Shown here: in pieces, positions 51,125 to 61,158 of the stretch
Layout: the number at the start of each line of letters is the position of its first letter
Numbering within the stretch: position 1 is the stretch's first letter
DNA from: an uncultured Porphyromonadaceae bacterium
Lineage (GTDB): Bacteria; Bacteroidota; Bacteroidia; Bacteroidales; Muribaculaceae
Reading direction: 5' to 3'
DNA: 64,000 bases
Assembly (NCBI GenBank): GCA_937989585.1
Contig: CALKRW010000009.1
Span: 9,638 to 73,637, forward strand
Made by a program: the position numbers and the translations under genes
Notes under the pieces: generated by a model
What the model saw: the letters and a program-made list of their open reading frames with translations, nothing else
The model's database searches: none
Told to the model about the DNA's origin: nothing

Positions 51125-54019
51125 TCAGGCTCTTGACGCATCTGCGGGTTTATGGTGCAGGAGGTGACAGACCTCGCGCACCCAAAGTACCAGCGATGAC
51201 ACTGCGACGATAATCAGCAGGTCGAGTGCTCCCGACGGATTGAAATGCCAGTCGTCAGTGTGCAGCATGGGGCTGACGTTGAAGAATTCGTATGCGATTT
51301 CGGTGATGAACAACTGGCCGAGGACTATGACTGCGACTATGGTCCAGAATCCATTGCTCATCTTCAGGGTGAAGATGCTGTCCTTAGTCTCGAAACATCG
51401 GGCGTCGAACATGTACCAGAAGTGTGTCCATACGAAGATGGAGAACAGCAGCGTGTCTTCATATGGCGTCATCATGTGTTCGGCGCCGGTGAAATGGGAG
51501 GCGCCTGTCAGCCCGAGCCACATCTGTGGCAGGGAGGTGACGTCGGCGTGGGTGAACAGCCAGTAGAAACCGAGTGTGATCGCGAAGAACAATACGCCGA
51601 CGGCAAGCAGTTCTCCGGTCATTGGACCTGTCAGTATCGAGGCCCGGCGGTCGCGGGGCTTGTCTTCCATTACCTTTGGCGACGGTGGCAGCGAGGCGAG
51701 CGCCATTGCGCCGAAGGTGTCCATGATGAGGTTTACCCAGAGCATCTGTGTGACGGTGAGTGGCGACTCGTTGCCCATGAACGAGCCGAACAGCACGAGC
51801 AGACATGCCGCGACATTCACCGTGAGCTGGAAGAGCAGGAAACGCTGTATGTTCTGGTAGAGCGAGCGTCCCCACATTACGGCGCGGCCGATCGACGAGA
51901 ACGAGTTGTCGATGATTGTGATGTCCGACGCTTCCTTCGCGACCGAGGTCCCGTCGCCCATCGATAGGCCGACATGGGCGGTCTTGAGCGCCGGGGCATC
52001 GTTGCTGCCGTCGCCGGTCACGGCGACGACCTCGTTCTGATGCTGCAGGGCCTCGACAAGCCGTTTCTTGTCCAGCGGGCGTGCGCGGGCTATAATCTTC
52101 AGTTCGCCGACACGTTCAGCAACTTCCTTGTCGGAGAGGGCGGCAAACTCCGGACCTGTGATTATGTTGCGGTCCGAGTCGGTCCTGTCGTCCCACAGTC
52201 CTATGCGTCGGCCTATCTCGCGTGCGGTTCCCGGAGTGTCGCCGGTGACGATCTTGACCTTGATGCCTGCATCGGTTACTTCCCTGACCGCATCGGGGAC
52301 GTCGGCGCGTACAGGGTCGGATATGGCCACGACACCGAGGAAGGTGAGATTCTGAGCCGAGACCCGTCCGTCCGTGATGCCCTGCTCGTTTTCGCCGAGC
52401 ACGGCATAGGCGAGGCCGAGTGTTCGCATGGCCATGTTCTGGTACTCGTGGAGGAGAGCGTCGATTTCGTTTTTGCTGACTCCTGCCGTATCCTTGCACA
52501 TTCCGAAGACGATTTCGGGCGCGCCCTTGACGTAGAGTATGCGCCTGCCGTCAGACGAGCGCACGACGCTGGCCATGTATTTGCGCTCGGTGGTGAAGGG
52601 GAGTTCGTCAATGCGTTCTGCCTTGGCACGCAGGTCCGCGTAGTCGGCGCCGCGTTCCTTGAGCCACAGCAGGAGGGCGCCCTCGGTGGGATTGCCTATG
52701 ACCTCGGTCTTTTCGCCGCTGTCGTCTAGTTGTGCCGTCGAGTTCACGGCTATGCCTTCGTACAGGATCTCGACCGGCGGATTGCCGAAGAAATCCGTCT
52801 TGTAGACCTGCATGCGGTTCTGTGTGAGTGTGCCGGTCTTGTCGGTGCAGATTACCGTGGCCGCGCCCATTGTCTCGCAGGCGTGCATCTTCCGTACGAG
52901 GTTGTTGGTGCGTAGCATTCGGCTCATCGAGTATGCCAGCGAGAGTGTCACTGCCATCGGAAGTCCCTCCGGCACTGCGACGACAATCAGCGTGACCGCC
53001 ACCATCAGTGTCTGCAGTGTGTGTGCAAGAAGGTTTGACCATCCTGCGTTTCCTGCCTCGGGATGAAGCAGGGCGAATGCGCACAGCACTGTGGCGAAAA
53101 ACAGCACGAAGCACAGCACGATGCTCGTAACGCATTTTTTCTTGTTCCAGCCGGGAAATTTTTTAATGGCGAGCCAGAAGAACAGTGTGACCGGAATCAC
53201 CGGCAGCCATGCCTGCCATGCACCGAAGCCCATGAAGTGTATGAGACGGCCTGCTATCACGAGTCCGGCGATTATGTAACTTCCTTCGGTAATCAGGTGG
53301 CCGAGTCTGTCGAGTTGTTCGTTCAGGGGTGTCTTTACCGAGTCATCGATCTGTGCCTCGACATAGACCTTGCCCATCTCGGTGGCGTCGCCTACCTGAG
53401 TCACGCGCATCATGCCGTGGCCCTCCATGACTTTTGTGCCGCGGTAGACCATGTTCGACGGATATGTAGCCTCCGAATCGAAGTGTGCGGGGTCGGTGGT
53501 TTTTGCTGCCATGGGCTCGCCGGTGAGCGTTGACTCGTCGACACTGAATGTCACGGCGTCCAGCAGTTCGCCGTCTGCCGGAATCTCGTCGCCGGTGCTG
53601 ATGACCACTATGTCGCCGACAACGACGTCGCGTCTTGGAATGGTTGTGGCCGAGCCGTCGCGTATCACCTCCACCTGTTCGTCATCGTTGACGCGGTTAA
53701 GAATCTTGAATGCCTGGTTGGCACGGTACTCGAACAGGAATCCAAGTCCTGTTGCAAGGAATATGGCGATGAAGATGCCTATGGGTTCAAAAAACACTTT
53801 CCAGTCCTCTCCAAGTCCGAAATATTCGTAGAAGGCGATTCCGATGGAAAGAACGCCGGCTATGAGCAGTATGATTATCAGGGGGTCATGAAATTTGTCT
53901 AGAAACTGCTTCCACCATGGCCTCGATGGCGGCGGGGTGAGTGTGTTGCTGCCGAATTTCAGACGGTTTTCGATGACTTGCGCGGAGGTCAGTCCTGTGT
54001 ATTTTGTGTTCTGTGACAT
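51125..54019 (-). CDS. Calcium-translocating P-type ATPase (PMCA type)
   Basis: This 964-residue P2-type ATPase is expected to export Ca2+. Seen in order: a cation-ATPase N-terminal segment (GLTSAQVIENRLKFGSN), the actuator motif DESTLTGEP, the ion-binding helix IVVAVPEGLPMAVTLSLAYS, the phosphorylation site DKTGTLTQNRM, the hinge VTGDGSNDAPALK, and a C-terminal helix block with LWVNLIMDTFGAMALA. The NLIMDT helix and the PEGLP motif are those of Ca2+ pumps. It stands apart from its neighbours, with 157 bp to ftsX and 188 bp to the lipoprotein gene. Confidence 0.93.
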   Translation of the reverse strand: MSQNTKYTGLTSAQVIENRLKFGSNTLTPPPSRPWWKQFLDKFHDPLIIILLIAGVLSIGIAFYEYFGLGEDWKVFFEPIGIFIAIFLATGLGFLFEYRANQAFKILNRVNDDEQVEVIRDGSATTIPRRDVVVGDIVVISTGDEIPADGELLDAVTFSVDESTLTGEPMAAKTTDPAHFDSEATYPSNMVYRGTKVMEGHGMMRVTQVGDATEMGKVYVEAQIDDSVKTPLNEQLDRLGHLITEGSYIIAGLVIAGRLIHFMGFGAWQAWLPVIPVTLFFWLAIKKFPGWNKKKCVTSIVLCFVLFFATVLCAFALLHPEAGNAGWSNLLAHTLQTLMVAVTLIVVAVPEGLPMAVTLSLAYSMSRMLRTNNLVRKMHACETMGAATVICTDKTGTLTQNRMQVYKTDFFGNPPVEILYEGIAVNSTAQLDDSGEKTEVIGNPTEGALLLWLKERGADYADLRAKAERIDELPFTTERKYMASVVRSSDGRRILYVKGAPEIVFGMCKDTAGVSKNEIDALLHEYQNMAMRTLGLAYAVLGENEQGITDGRVSAQNLTFLGVVAISDPVRADVPDAVREVTDAGIKVKIVTGDTPGTAREIGRRIGLWDDRTDSDRNIITGPEFAALSDKEVAERVGELKIIARARPLDKKRLVEALQHQNEVVAVTGDGSNDAPALKTAHVGLSMGDGTSVAKEASDITIIDNSFSSIGRAVMWGRSLYQNIQRFLLFQLTVNVAACLLVLFGSFMGNESPLTVTQMLWVNLIMDTFGAMALASLPPSPKVMEDKPRDRRASILTGPMTGELLAVGVLFFAITLGFYWLFTHADVTSLPQMWLGLTGASHFTGAEHMMTPYEDTLLFSIFVWTHFWYMFDARCFETKDSIFTLKMSNGFWTIVAVIVLGQLFITEIAYEFFNVSPMLHTDDWHFNPSGALDLLIIVAVSSLVLWVREVCHLLHHKPADASRA

Positions 54020-54116
54020 GCTGTGTCAGTTATGGTCAGTATGAATGTGTCGATATCTATGCTAACAAACAAACGTTGGCAAGGATGAAATATTATGAAA
54101 TTTTATATAAAAAAAA

Positions 54117-54140
54117 CTCCCGGCGCTCTAGGCCGGGAGT
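54117..54140 (-). terminator. Intrinsic terminator downstream of the SusCD-lipoprotein unit
   Basis: On the minus strand ACTCCCGGC (54140-54132) pairs with GCCGGGAGT (54125-54117), followed by a run of T's. It ends the unit that includes the lipoprotein gene at 54208. Confidence 0.8.
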
Positions 54141-54151
54141 CTGGATTAGGG

Positions 54152-54186
54152 AAGATGGGGCGGGGCATCAAGCCTGACCCCATCTT
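54152..54186 (-). terminator. Second hairpin next to the terminator
   Basis: AAGATGGGG (54186-54178 on the minus strand) pairs with CCCCATCTT (54160-54152) around a 17-nt loop. No T-run follows, so it probably aids the terminator or protects the 3' end. It lies just after the stop of the lipoprotein gene. Confidence 0.6.
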
Positions 54187-54207
54187 ATAATTAATTTACG
54201 GGTCTAA

Positions 54208-56109
54208 TTATTTTGTATTGAGTGTGCGGAAATTCTCAATGCTGAGTTTACGGAGGGTATTCTTCGAGAAACGGTCCTTGACAGTCTTGCGTGCTATCTT
54301 GGCCATGCCCTGGAAGTTGGGGCGTGTCACGTTGCGTGCGAGTGCCTTTTTCTTTGCTGCGGCAGGTGAATCGGGGAACTGGATGATGCCGACAGGCCAA
54401 CTGGGAAGGTTATAGCCAAATTGTCCATTTTGGCTGAAAAGACAGTTACATACATATACCACGCCGTCTTCGAAGGAGGAGAACTCGGTGATGGGGTCCT
54501 CTTCGTCGCTGGCTAGGAAGTTCTTGATATCCTCATATGATGCATCGGGATATCTTGCTGCGTAGAAAGCTTCGATGTTTCCTATCTCAACATCACCTCC
54601 TAAATACTGTTTGCTGGTGAAGCCGGAGTACTGCTGCGGGAAAAGTACGAAAGTCGGGTCTGTTACATCGAATGCCACGTTGATGGCGTCGGTATTCTCG
54701 TTGATGATGCTCAGCGAGAAGCCTTCCTGGGTGTAGGGTGACTCGAGGTAATAGATGTTCTTGTTCGATTTGTCCTGGAGCAGGTTGACCGTATATTCGA
54801 CATTCGCGGGTTTCGAGAAGAGCGGACCGATGAAACCGTCAAGATATGTGGCCTGGCCTACAAGGTTGGGCTTGTCGGAGGCACCGATGGTGAGGTTGAA
54901 GGTAACGGAGGAATTCTCGCCGACCTTGCCTGCTGCATCGTAGGTCTGGACTGCCAGAGTGTAGAAGCCGCCTTCGGTAACGGGGAACTCGGCGCGTACG
55001 GCCTGGTTGCCCTTGAATTCCTGTACGCCTTCAGCACCGGCGTTGATGGCCTCGAGGGCGGGAGCGGCGTCGCGGCCTGATACGAGAGCGGCCTTGAACG
55101 AGGCTACGTCAGCGGCGGGTGTGATGTTGGCGTTGACCATATAGGCCCCGTTGGGAAGGAACATGGTGCCCAGATATTCGACCTCGACACTGAGTTCGGG
55201 GAAGCCGGGGAGTTGCATGTACTCGTTCGAGTCGCCGAACCAGCTGACATTGCCTGAAGCGGCATCGTAGGTTGTCGGCAGGAAGTAGCAGAGGTGGAAG
55301 GTGAAGAGACCGCGCTCGGGCTCGTAGTAGGAATCCGCACCATAGGCAGCCTCGCCTTGTGGATTACCGAAGAAGTCTGTGTAGAACGAGGCCATGTCGG
55401 CAATCCAGATGGGACCGGTGCTGTTGGAAATACCGATGGGCTGAGGCTTGATGCGGGCCGGAGTACGGCCGTTGGTAAGATTTGAGGCGTCGGGAACAGT
55501 AATTTCGATATTGGGGAATGGCTCGTAACCGGGCTCTTCGGCGCTTTCGTCATCACCTACGAAGTCAAGAATGGTATAGGTCTGGGCGTTGGGAGTGTTG
55601 GGGCTGTAGGACAGCACAACGTCGCGACGGTTGTCGCCGGGGCCGAAAGGTGAACCGCCGAATGTCCAGATGACATCGGCTATGTTCTTGGTGACAAGAG
55701 GAGTCTTGCGCATTACAGTGACACTGTAGGAGGCATTGCCGTACTCCGAGGCGGGAGTAACATTTAGCGAGAGGGCATACTCCTTGTCCATCTCGATGGA
55801 TGCGGGATCGAACGAGAGGACGAGATTGGTGGAGGTTGCGTTTTCGCCGAAGTTTACTGTGGCCGGAGTGTTGAACAGGCCCGAGGGGTCGGTGAGTGTG
55901 ACGGTGTATGATTCGGGACCGTCTGCAGTGCGGTTCAGCGCAATCTCGAATGTTCCGCCTTCCTGGGGAAGTTCCACTGAGGCGGGAAGGTTCGAGTCGA
56001 AATATGCGCCGGGCGACTGGGCGCCGGGGACATACTTGTCTTCCGAGCACGATGTCATCGAGAAGGCCAGACCCAGAACTGCCATTACGGAATATTTTAA
56101 GAATTTCAT
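54208..56109 (-). CDS. SusE/F-like surface lipoprotein of a SusCD unit
   Basis: This 633-residue lipoprotein has the lipobox SMTSC (Cys21). An N-terminal Ig/Calx-beta-like domain (about 35-130, SVELPQEGGTFEIALNRTADG) precedes a long β-rich region without a family I can name, and the last 45 residues are basic (RKTVKDRFSKNTLRKLSIEN). A single large lipoprotein after susD usually serves as an outer-surface ligand-binding protein (SusE/F position), which is the role inferred here. No enzyme motif was found. It starts 83 nt after the susD stop. Confidence 0.8.
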   Translation of the reverse strand: MKFLKYSVMAVLGLAFSMTSCSEDKYVPGAQSPGAYFDSNLPASVELPQEGGTFEIALNRTADGPESYTVTLTDPSGLFNTPATVNFGENATSTNLVLSFDPASIEMDKEYALSLNVTPASEYGNASYSVTVMRKTPLVTKNIADVIWTFGGSPFGPGDNRRDVVLSYSPNTPNAQTYTILDFVGDDESAEEPGYEPFPNIEITVPDASNLTNGRTPARIKPQPIGISNSTGPIWIADMASFYTDFFGNPQGEAAYGADSYYEPERGLFTFHLCYFLPTTYDAASGNVSWFGDSNEYMQLPGFPELSVEVEYLGTMFLPNGAYMVNANITPAADVASFKAALVSGRDAAPALEAINAGAEGVQEFKGNQAVRAEFPVTEGGFYTLAVQTYDAAGKVGENSSVTFNLTIGASDKPNLVGQATYLDGFIGPLFSKPANVEYTVNLLQDKSNKNIYYLESPYTQEGFSLSIINENTDAINVAFDVTDPTFVLFPQQYSGFTSKQYLGGDVEIGNIEAFYAARYPDASYEDIKNFLASDEEDPITEFSSFEDGVVYVCNCLFSQNGQFGYNLPSWPVGIIQFPDSPAAAKKKALARNVTRPNFQGMAKIARKTVKDRFSKNTLRKLSIENFRTLNTK

Positions 56110-56192
56110 TTCAATGAGTCTTTTTTAGTTAAGAACTTGATGAATTGTAAGGAGGAGAAGAGGGAGAGAGGGGAATGGGTATTCACGTTGGC

Positions 56193-57830
56193 TTAGTATG
56201 TCTCGCCGGGTTGGGGACGTGTGCATGCGGGGTTGTTGTCCTTGTCGGAGATCATGGGGTTGCCGTTGATCTCGCCCTGAGGTATACAGTAGATGAGTAC
56301 GCCTGCGCGGGATTTTTTCTCAGTCTTGTCAAGAGTGTACGAGGGGATGTTGAACGACTCTGCGGCATTCCAGTTCTGGCCGATGCGGTTGACGGGTTTG
56401 TCAAGACGCATGTAGTCGAACCATGCTATGCCCTCGCCCCAGAACTCGACGCGCTTGTCCTGGTAGATGGCCTCGGCGATTGTCTCATTGCTGCTTGCGC
56501 GCATGATGTAGTCGGGGTTGCGGTACTGGTGGATGAAGTTGGTGAAGCCTTCCTTGGCGGCCTCGCCCTGGCCGTTGCGGGCCATTGCCTCGTACATGAT
56601 GTAGTACATTTCCTCGATACGCATCAGCATGATGTCGTTGGCATTGGTCGACTGGCCTACGACATTCTGGTATGCGGCGAACTTGACGTTGGTATAGGGC
56701 TCGAGTTCCTGCAGGCCGTCAACATAGTTCTGCTCGGCCTCGTTGAGGATGGGGCTTGTGTAGTCCTCGTTGAGGAACCAGCCCTTGCGGACATCGGCAT
56801 CGGGAATCTGGCTGTATAGGCCGACTGCGCAGTATTTCCATGCGCCTACTGCAACGTAGCCGTTGGAGCAGAAGGTACAGAACATGGAGGGCCAGTTGAC
56901 GATACCGGAGGTGACGACGCGGTCGGTCTCGGCGATAGCGATACCCCACATCCAGTTGCTGAGGTCAAGGGTGTTGAAGCCGGGGCGTGCAGCCTCGCTC
57001 ATGGAGAGGGGCTGGCCGCTGAATGCCGAGATTGCGCTCTGTGCGTCCTGGGCGGCTTCTGCGTATTTGCCCATGGTGAGGTTGATGCGGGCGCGGAGAC
57101 CGTAGGCAGTTGCCTTCGATACCATGCGCTTGGGCTTGGAGTCGATCATCTGCGAGGCGGTGACGTTGGTCTTCTCGAGCAGCGAGATTGCCTCGTTGAT
57201 GTCCTTGAGTACCTGGTCATAGACCTCCTTGACGGTGGCACGGGGAGCGCCGTTCTGGGCTACCTCGGCGTCGTTGGTGTCAAGTACGATGGGCACGCAG
57301 GGTGCGTCGGGAGTCAACTGATAGTTGAACTGGAACAGCTGTGCGAGCACGAAGTAGTCGAACGCACGTGTGGCGACAGCCTGGGCACGCGAGAACTGGA
57401 TGGTTCCGTCCTCCGAATCGGGGTCCATGGACTTAGCCGTGGCGTTGCAGGTGAAGATCTGGTCATAGAGGTGGTACCAGGCCATGCCGGCGGGTGTACC
57501 GGAGTTGCTGGGCGAGGTAAAACCAGACCAGAAGCGGAACCAGTTGTAGCCGGTGTAGGGGCAGGCCATGTCTGCGGTCTGCAGGTCAAGACCGATCATA
57601 ACACCGGGATAGCCGAAGTCGAAGTGATTATTGTAGACAGTACAGAATGTCGAGGCTGTGGCAAAGATACCCGATACGCCGGCGACGGTCATCTCCGGAT
57701 TGCGTTCGAGCACTGCGGCCTTCTGGTCTGAGGTGACATAGTAGTCGAGCAGGTCTGTGTCGAGGTCCTCGCAGGCGGTGAAGGCGAGCGAGCCGAGACC
57801 CAGAAGCATTATTTTATTGAGATGTTTCAT
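56193..57830 (-). CDS. SusD/RagB family nutrient-binding lipoprotein
   Basis: SusD lipoproteins cap a SusC channel and bind the glycan or peptide before import. The start at 57830 gives a lipobox (LAFTAC, Cys20) and 545 residues. The SusD fold is visible in the helical tetratricopeptide-like first half (MAWYHLYDQIFTCNATA, RAFDYFVLAQLFQFNYQL) and the C-terminal block (RIEEMYYIMYEAMARNGQ, YQDKRVEFWGEGIAWFDYMRLDKPV). It lies 64 nt after susC. The ligand is unknown; no glycosidase or protease is encoded nearby. Confidence 0.94.
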   Translation of the reverse strand: MKHLNKIMLLGLGSLAFTACEDLDTDLLDYYVTSDQKAAVLERNPEMTVAGVSGIFATASTFCTVYNNHFDFGYPGVMIGLDLQTADMACPYTGYNWFRFWSGFTSPSNSGTPAGMAWYHLYDQIFTCNATAKSMDPDSEDGTIQFSRAQAVATRAFDYFVLAQLFQFNYQLTPDAPCVPIVLDTNDAEVAQNGAPRATVKEVYDQVLKDINEAISLLEKTNVTASQMIDSKPKRMVSKATAYGLRARINLTMGKYAEAAQDAQSAISAFSGQPLSMSEAARPGFNTLDLSNWMWGIAIAETDRVVTSGIVNWPSMFCTFCSNGYVAVGAWKYCAVGLYSQIPDADVRKGWFLNEDYTSPILNEAEQNYVDGLQELEPYTNVKFAAYQNVVGQSTNANDIMLMRIEEMYYIMYEAMARNGQGEAAKEGFTNFIHQYRNPDYIMRASSNETIAEAIYQDKRVEFWGEGIAWFDYMRLDKPVNRIGQNWNAAESFNIPSYTLDKTEKKSRAGVLIYCIPQGEINGNPMISDKDNNPACTRPQPGETY

Positions 57831-57894
57831 TTTGTATGCTTGTTTAATAGTTTGAATCTGCATTTACGTGAAAACGGTGGAGTACAGACTTAAC

Positions 57895-60800
57895 TTAGAA
57901 GCTGAACTTGAGGCCGCCCATGATCGAACGGATGGGGGAATAGGTGCTGTTGTCCGACGAGGTGAAACTCTGACGGGGGTCAAGACCTTTGCGCTTGCTC
58001 CAGAGTGCTACGTTCTCGGCTACGAAGTAGACGCGGAGATCGTTGAGTTTGAGAGCGGAGGTGACTTTCTTGGGCAGTGTGTAGCCGAAGGTGATGTTGT
58101 TGAGCGAAAGGTAGTTGCTGGAAATAAGGAAGCGGGTCGAGTAGGAGTTGGCCGCGCCATCGGTCGGAATGCCTTCCAGTCGGGGAATATCGGAAGTGGC
58201 GTTCTGTGGAGTCCAGGCGTTCAGGATATCCTTGTGCCAGTTATGGCCGAGAGTGGAAATTTCGCCGGAACCCATGAGGCTCTGATAGCCTGAGTCAACG
58301 ATCTTGCCGCCGAACTGGTAGGCGAACTGGAGGCTGAGGTCGAAGCCGTAGGCCTCGAAGGAGGTGCCGAAACCGCCGTAAGCCTTGGGCATGAGGTTGC
58401 CGGTGCACTTGCGGTTGGTGTCACGGGCGTCGCTCCATTTTTCTGTAAGGTATTCCTCCATCATGGGCTGCTCGCTGCCATCCTTGTTGATGTAGGTTTT
58501 TCCGGGAACTTCGCGCATTGCCTTGTATACAGCCTGGCCTTTGTCGTTAACGCCGGCATATTCTACCATGTAGAGGTTGTACATCGACTCGCCTTCGAAG
58601 AAGATGCGGTTTCCAGTGAGCCAGCCCTGCTTCGAGTCGTTACGCCAGTTTTCGTTGTGGTTGAGGATGCGCTGGTCGAGTTTGAGGACCTTGTTCCAGC
58701 CGAAAGTGATGTTGGCGTTGAGGTCCCATCTGAACTCGCGTGTGCGTACGGGGGAGAAGTTGAGGTCGATCTCAACACCGGCGTTACGCATAGAGCCTAC
58801 GTTCATTGGCATCGAGGAATAACCGAGCGAGGGAGCCACGGGGACGTTCATGAGCATGTCTGAGGTCTGGCGCTGGAAGTACTCGACTGTACCGGCGAGG
58901 CGCCCTTTCCAGAGGCTGAAGTCGATACCGGTGTTGAGGTTGTTGGATTTCTCCCAGGTGATGTCGGGATTACCCTTGTATGCAAGTTGTGCGTCTGACC
59001 ATACGCCTTCGGCGCCGGTGATGCGGTACTGGTCGGCGTATGCAATATAACGTGCGCCGATGCCGTCGTTACCGTTCTGACCGAAGGAGAACTTGAGTTT
59101 GAGGAGGTCGAGCCAGGTGTGTTCTGCTATGAATGATTCCTTGCTGAGGTCCCAGCCTGCGGATGCCGACCAGAATGTGCCCCAGCGGTGGTTCTTGTGG
59201 AAGCGGGATGAACCGTCACGGCGAACAGAAGCGGAAACGTAGTACTTGCCGTTGTAGTTATAGTTGAGACGTCCGAAGAAACCACGGTGTACGAGGTTGC
59301 GCTGGTAACCATTGCCATTCTTGTTGTCGATGGTGTTGTTGACAACGAAAGAATCGGGATTGTAAAGGTTGGAGCCTATGGCCTGGACTTCCTCAATCTG
59401 GTAAGCCTGATTCTCGGCACCGATCATGAGGTCTACCTCATGGTCACCGAACTTGCGGGTGTAATCGGCGAGCAACTGGAGGTTGATTGTGCGGGAGCGA
59501 TCGTGAGCCTGGATGGCCTGACCCTTGTAATCCTGTCCCGAACCGTAGTAGGGGTTCTTGATATAGTGGAAACGGGTGTTGTCAACATGGTAGCCGGCTG
59601 TACCGGTAACAGTAAGGCCGCTTACGGGAGTGAGACGTGCGTACCACTGAGCGTCGAAAATGTCTGACAGGTAGTCTTGACGGTCGTAGAGCAGGTCGCC
59701 TGCGGGGTTCGACGAGGAATTGGTGTTACGTGAGGGAGTGCGGCCCCAGCCGTAGTCCTTGCCGTCGCCGTAGTCGAAGATAGGTGTGCCGAGACCCTGG
59801 TGGTAGCGGATGTTGCCTTCGGTGTCACGGATATACATTGGATAGACCGGACCCAGAGTGTTGGCTACATAGAAGGCGTTGCCTACGGAAGTAGCATCCT
59901 CGAGAGTCTGGTCGCCGGGCGAACCGGTGTTGGTGTATGTGTAGGACATACGGGTGCCGATAGTCAGCCAGTCCTTAGCCTGGTAGTCGACATTGATACG
60001 TGATGAGAAACGGTTGAAGTGCGAGGACTTGATGATACCCTCGTCACCGAGATATGAACCGGACACGTAGTATTTCAGTTTCTGGTTGCCGCCCTGGATC
60101 GAGACGTTGTATTCCTGACGGAAGCCGTTGATAAGGGTTTCCTTGGTCCAGTCGTCGGCGAGGTACATGTAGTTGCCGCTGACATAGCCGGGTGTGGCGT
60201 TGGGGTTGAACTTGCCGTTGACACCGAAAGTGTCCTGGCCCTGGGGAATGGTCCAGGTCTGATAGCCGAGCTGGCTCCAGATGTTGGCGTTGGCGTAGGC
60301 GTGTGCCGAAGCGGGGTTGCCGTCCATGCTGTAGATGTTGGTGTTGTAGAGGGCGCGGTAGACGGTCTCGAGATACATGCGGGGATCGGAGATGACGTCA
60401 TAGTTGGGGATTGCGCGTGAGTTCGAGCCCCAGCGTACGTCGACGCTTACCTTGGCGTTGCCTTCCTGACCGGACTTGGTGGTGATGAGGATGACACCGT
60501 TGGCACCGCGGGCACCGTAAAGGGCGGTTGAGGCTGCGTCCTTGAGGACGGTCAGCGAGGCGATATCCGAGTTGGGGATGCCGCTAAGGTCGCCGTCGAA
60601 GGGCATGCCATCGACAACATAGAGGGGCGATGTACCAGCGTTGATGGAGCCTACACCACGGATAAGCACCGAAGAGGATGTGCCGGGCTGGCCGTTTGAA
60701 CTCAGGATCTGGACACCTGCGACCTTACCGGAGAGGGCATTGGTGACATTGGATGTCAGGGCGTCCTCGAGCTGGTCGGCCTTGACCACGGATGCTGAAC

Positions 60801-61158
60801 CTGTGTAGGCGCCCTTGGTTGTCGTACCGTAGGCTACGACAATGGCCTCGTCGAGAACCTCGGCATTGGGGGTAAGGTGTACGGTGACTTTGCCGCTGGC
60901 GGGGATGGTCACGGTCTTGGGGTGGTAGCCGACCATCGAGACCTTGAGGGTCTTGACATTGTTGCCAACGGTGAGGCGGAACATACCGTCTACGTCAGTG
61001 GCCACGCCGGTAGCACTGTTGCCAGGAGTGACTGAAGCGCCGATACACGGCTCGTCAGTTCCTTCTTCGAGAACAGTACCGCTCACGACACGCGTCTGGG
61101 CCGACGCACAGAGTGAGACAGAAAGTACTGCTACAAGTAATAGAAACAGTTTTTTCAT
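57895..61158 (-). CDS. SusC/RagA TonB-linked outer-membrane transporter
   Basis: A 1087-residue TonB-dependent channel for nutrient import. It has a signal peptide (residues 1-20, ASA), a carboxypeptidase-regulatory-like domain (about 24-105; GTVLEEGTDEPCIGASVTPG), a TonB box-like segment (EAIVVAYGTTTK), a plug domain (about 120-225; SALLALSG-like VTNALSGKVAGVQILSS, LYVVDGMPFDG, SIASLTVLKDAASTALYGARGANGVILITTK), and a barrel to the C-terminus ending in phenylalanine. No STN domain is present, so it is not wired to an anti-sigma factor by that route. Codon use looks strongly biased, as in highly expressed genes. Confidence 0.96.
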   Translation of the reverse strand: MKKLFLLLVAVLSVSLCASAQTRVVSGTVLEEGTDEPCIGASVTPGNSATGVATDVDGMFRLTVGNNVKTLKVSMVGYHPKTVTIPASGKVTVHLTPNAEVLDEAIVVAYGTTTKGAYTGSASVVKADQLEDALTSNVTNALSGKVAGVQILSSNGQPGTSSSVLIRGVGSINAGTSPLYVVDGMPFDGDLSGIPNSDIASLTVLKDAASTALYGARGANGVILITTKSGQEGNAKVSVDVRWGSNSRAIPNYDVISDPRMYLETVYRALYNTNIYSMDGNPASAHAYANANIWSQLGYQTWTIPQGQDTFGVNGKFNPNATPGYVSGNYMYLADDWTKETLINGFRQEYNVSIQGGNQKLKYYVSGSYLGDEGIIKSSHFNRFSSRINVDYQAKDWLTIGTRMSYTYTNTGSPGDQTLEDATSVGNAFYVANTLGPVYPMYIRDTEGNIRYHQGLGTPIFDYGDGKDYGWGRTPSRNTNSSSNPAGDLLYDRQDYLSDIFDAQWYARLTPVSGLTVTGTAGYHVDNTRFHYIKNPYYGSGQDYKGQAIQAHDRSRTINLQLLADYTRKFGDHEVDLMIGAENQAYQIEEVQAIGSNLYNPDSFVVNNTIDNKNGNGYQRNLVHRGFFGRLNYNYNGKYYVSASVRRDGSSRFHKNHRWGTFWSASAGWDLSKESFIAEHTWLDLLKLKFSFGQNGNDGIGARYIAYADQYRITGAEGVWSDAQLAYKGNPDITWEKSNNLNTGIDFSLWKGRLAGTVEYFQRQTSDMLMNVPVAPSLGYSSMPMNVGSMRNAGVEIDLNFSPVRTREFRWDLNANITFGWNKVLKLDQRILNHNENWRNDSKQGWLTGNRIFFEGESMYNLYMVEYAGVNDKGQAVYKAMREVPGKTYINKDGSEQPMMEEYLTEKWSDARDTNRKCTGNLMPKAYGGFGTSFEAYGFDLSLQFAYQFGGKIVDSGYQSLMGSGEISTLGHNWHKDILNAWTPQNATSDIPRLEGIPTDGAANSYSTRFLISSNYLSLNNITFGYTLPKKVTSALKLNDLRVYFVAENVALWSKRKGLDPRQSFTSSDNSTYSPIRSIMGGLKFSF

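Noticed and set aside
51245..51967. A 240-codon open frame antisense to the Ca2+ ATPase gene
   Set aside because: The DNA here is GC-rich at third positions, which opens long antisense frames. The peptide has no family motifs, and the sense protein is complete.
56175..56819. A 214-codon plus-strand frame opposite susD
   Set aside because: Valine- and glycine-rich peptide with no motif. It is explained by the codon bias of the intact SusD gene on the other strand.
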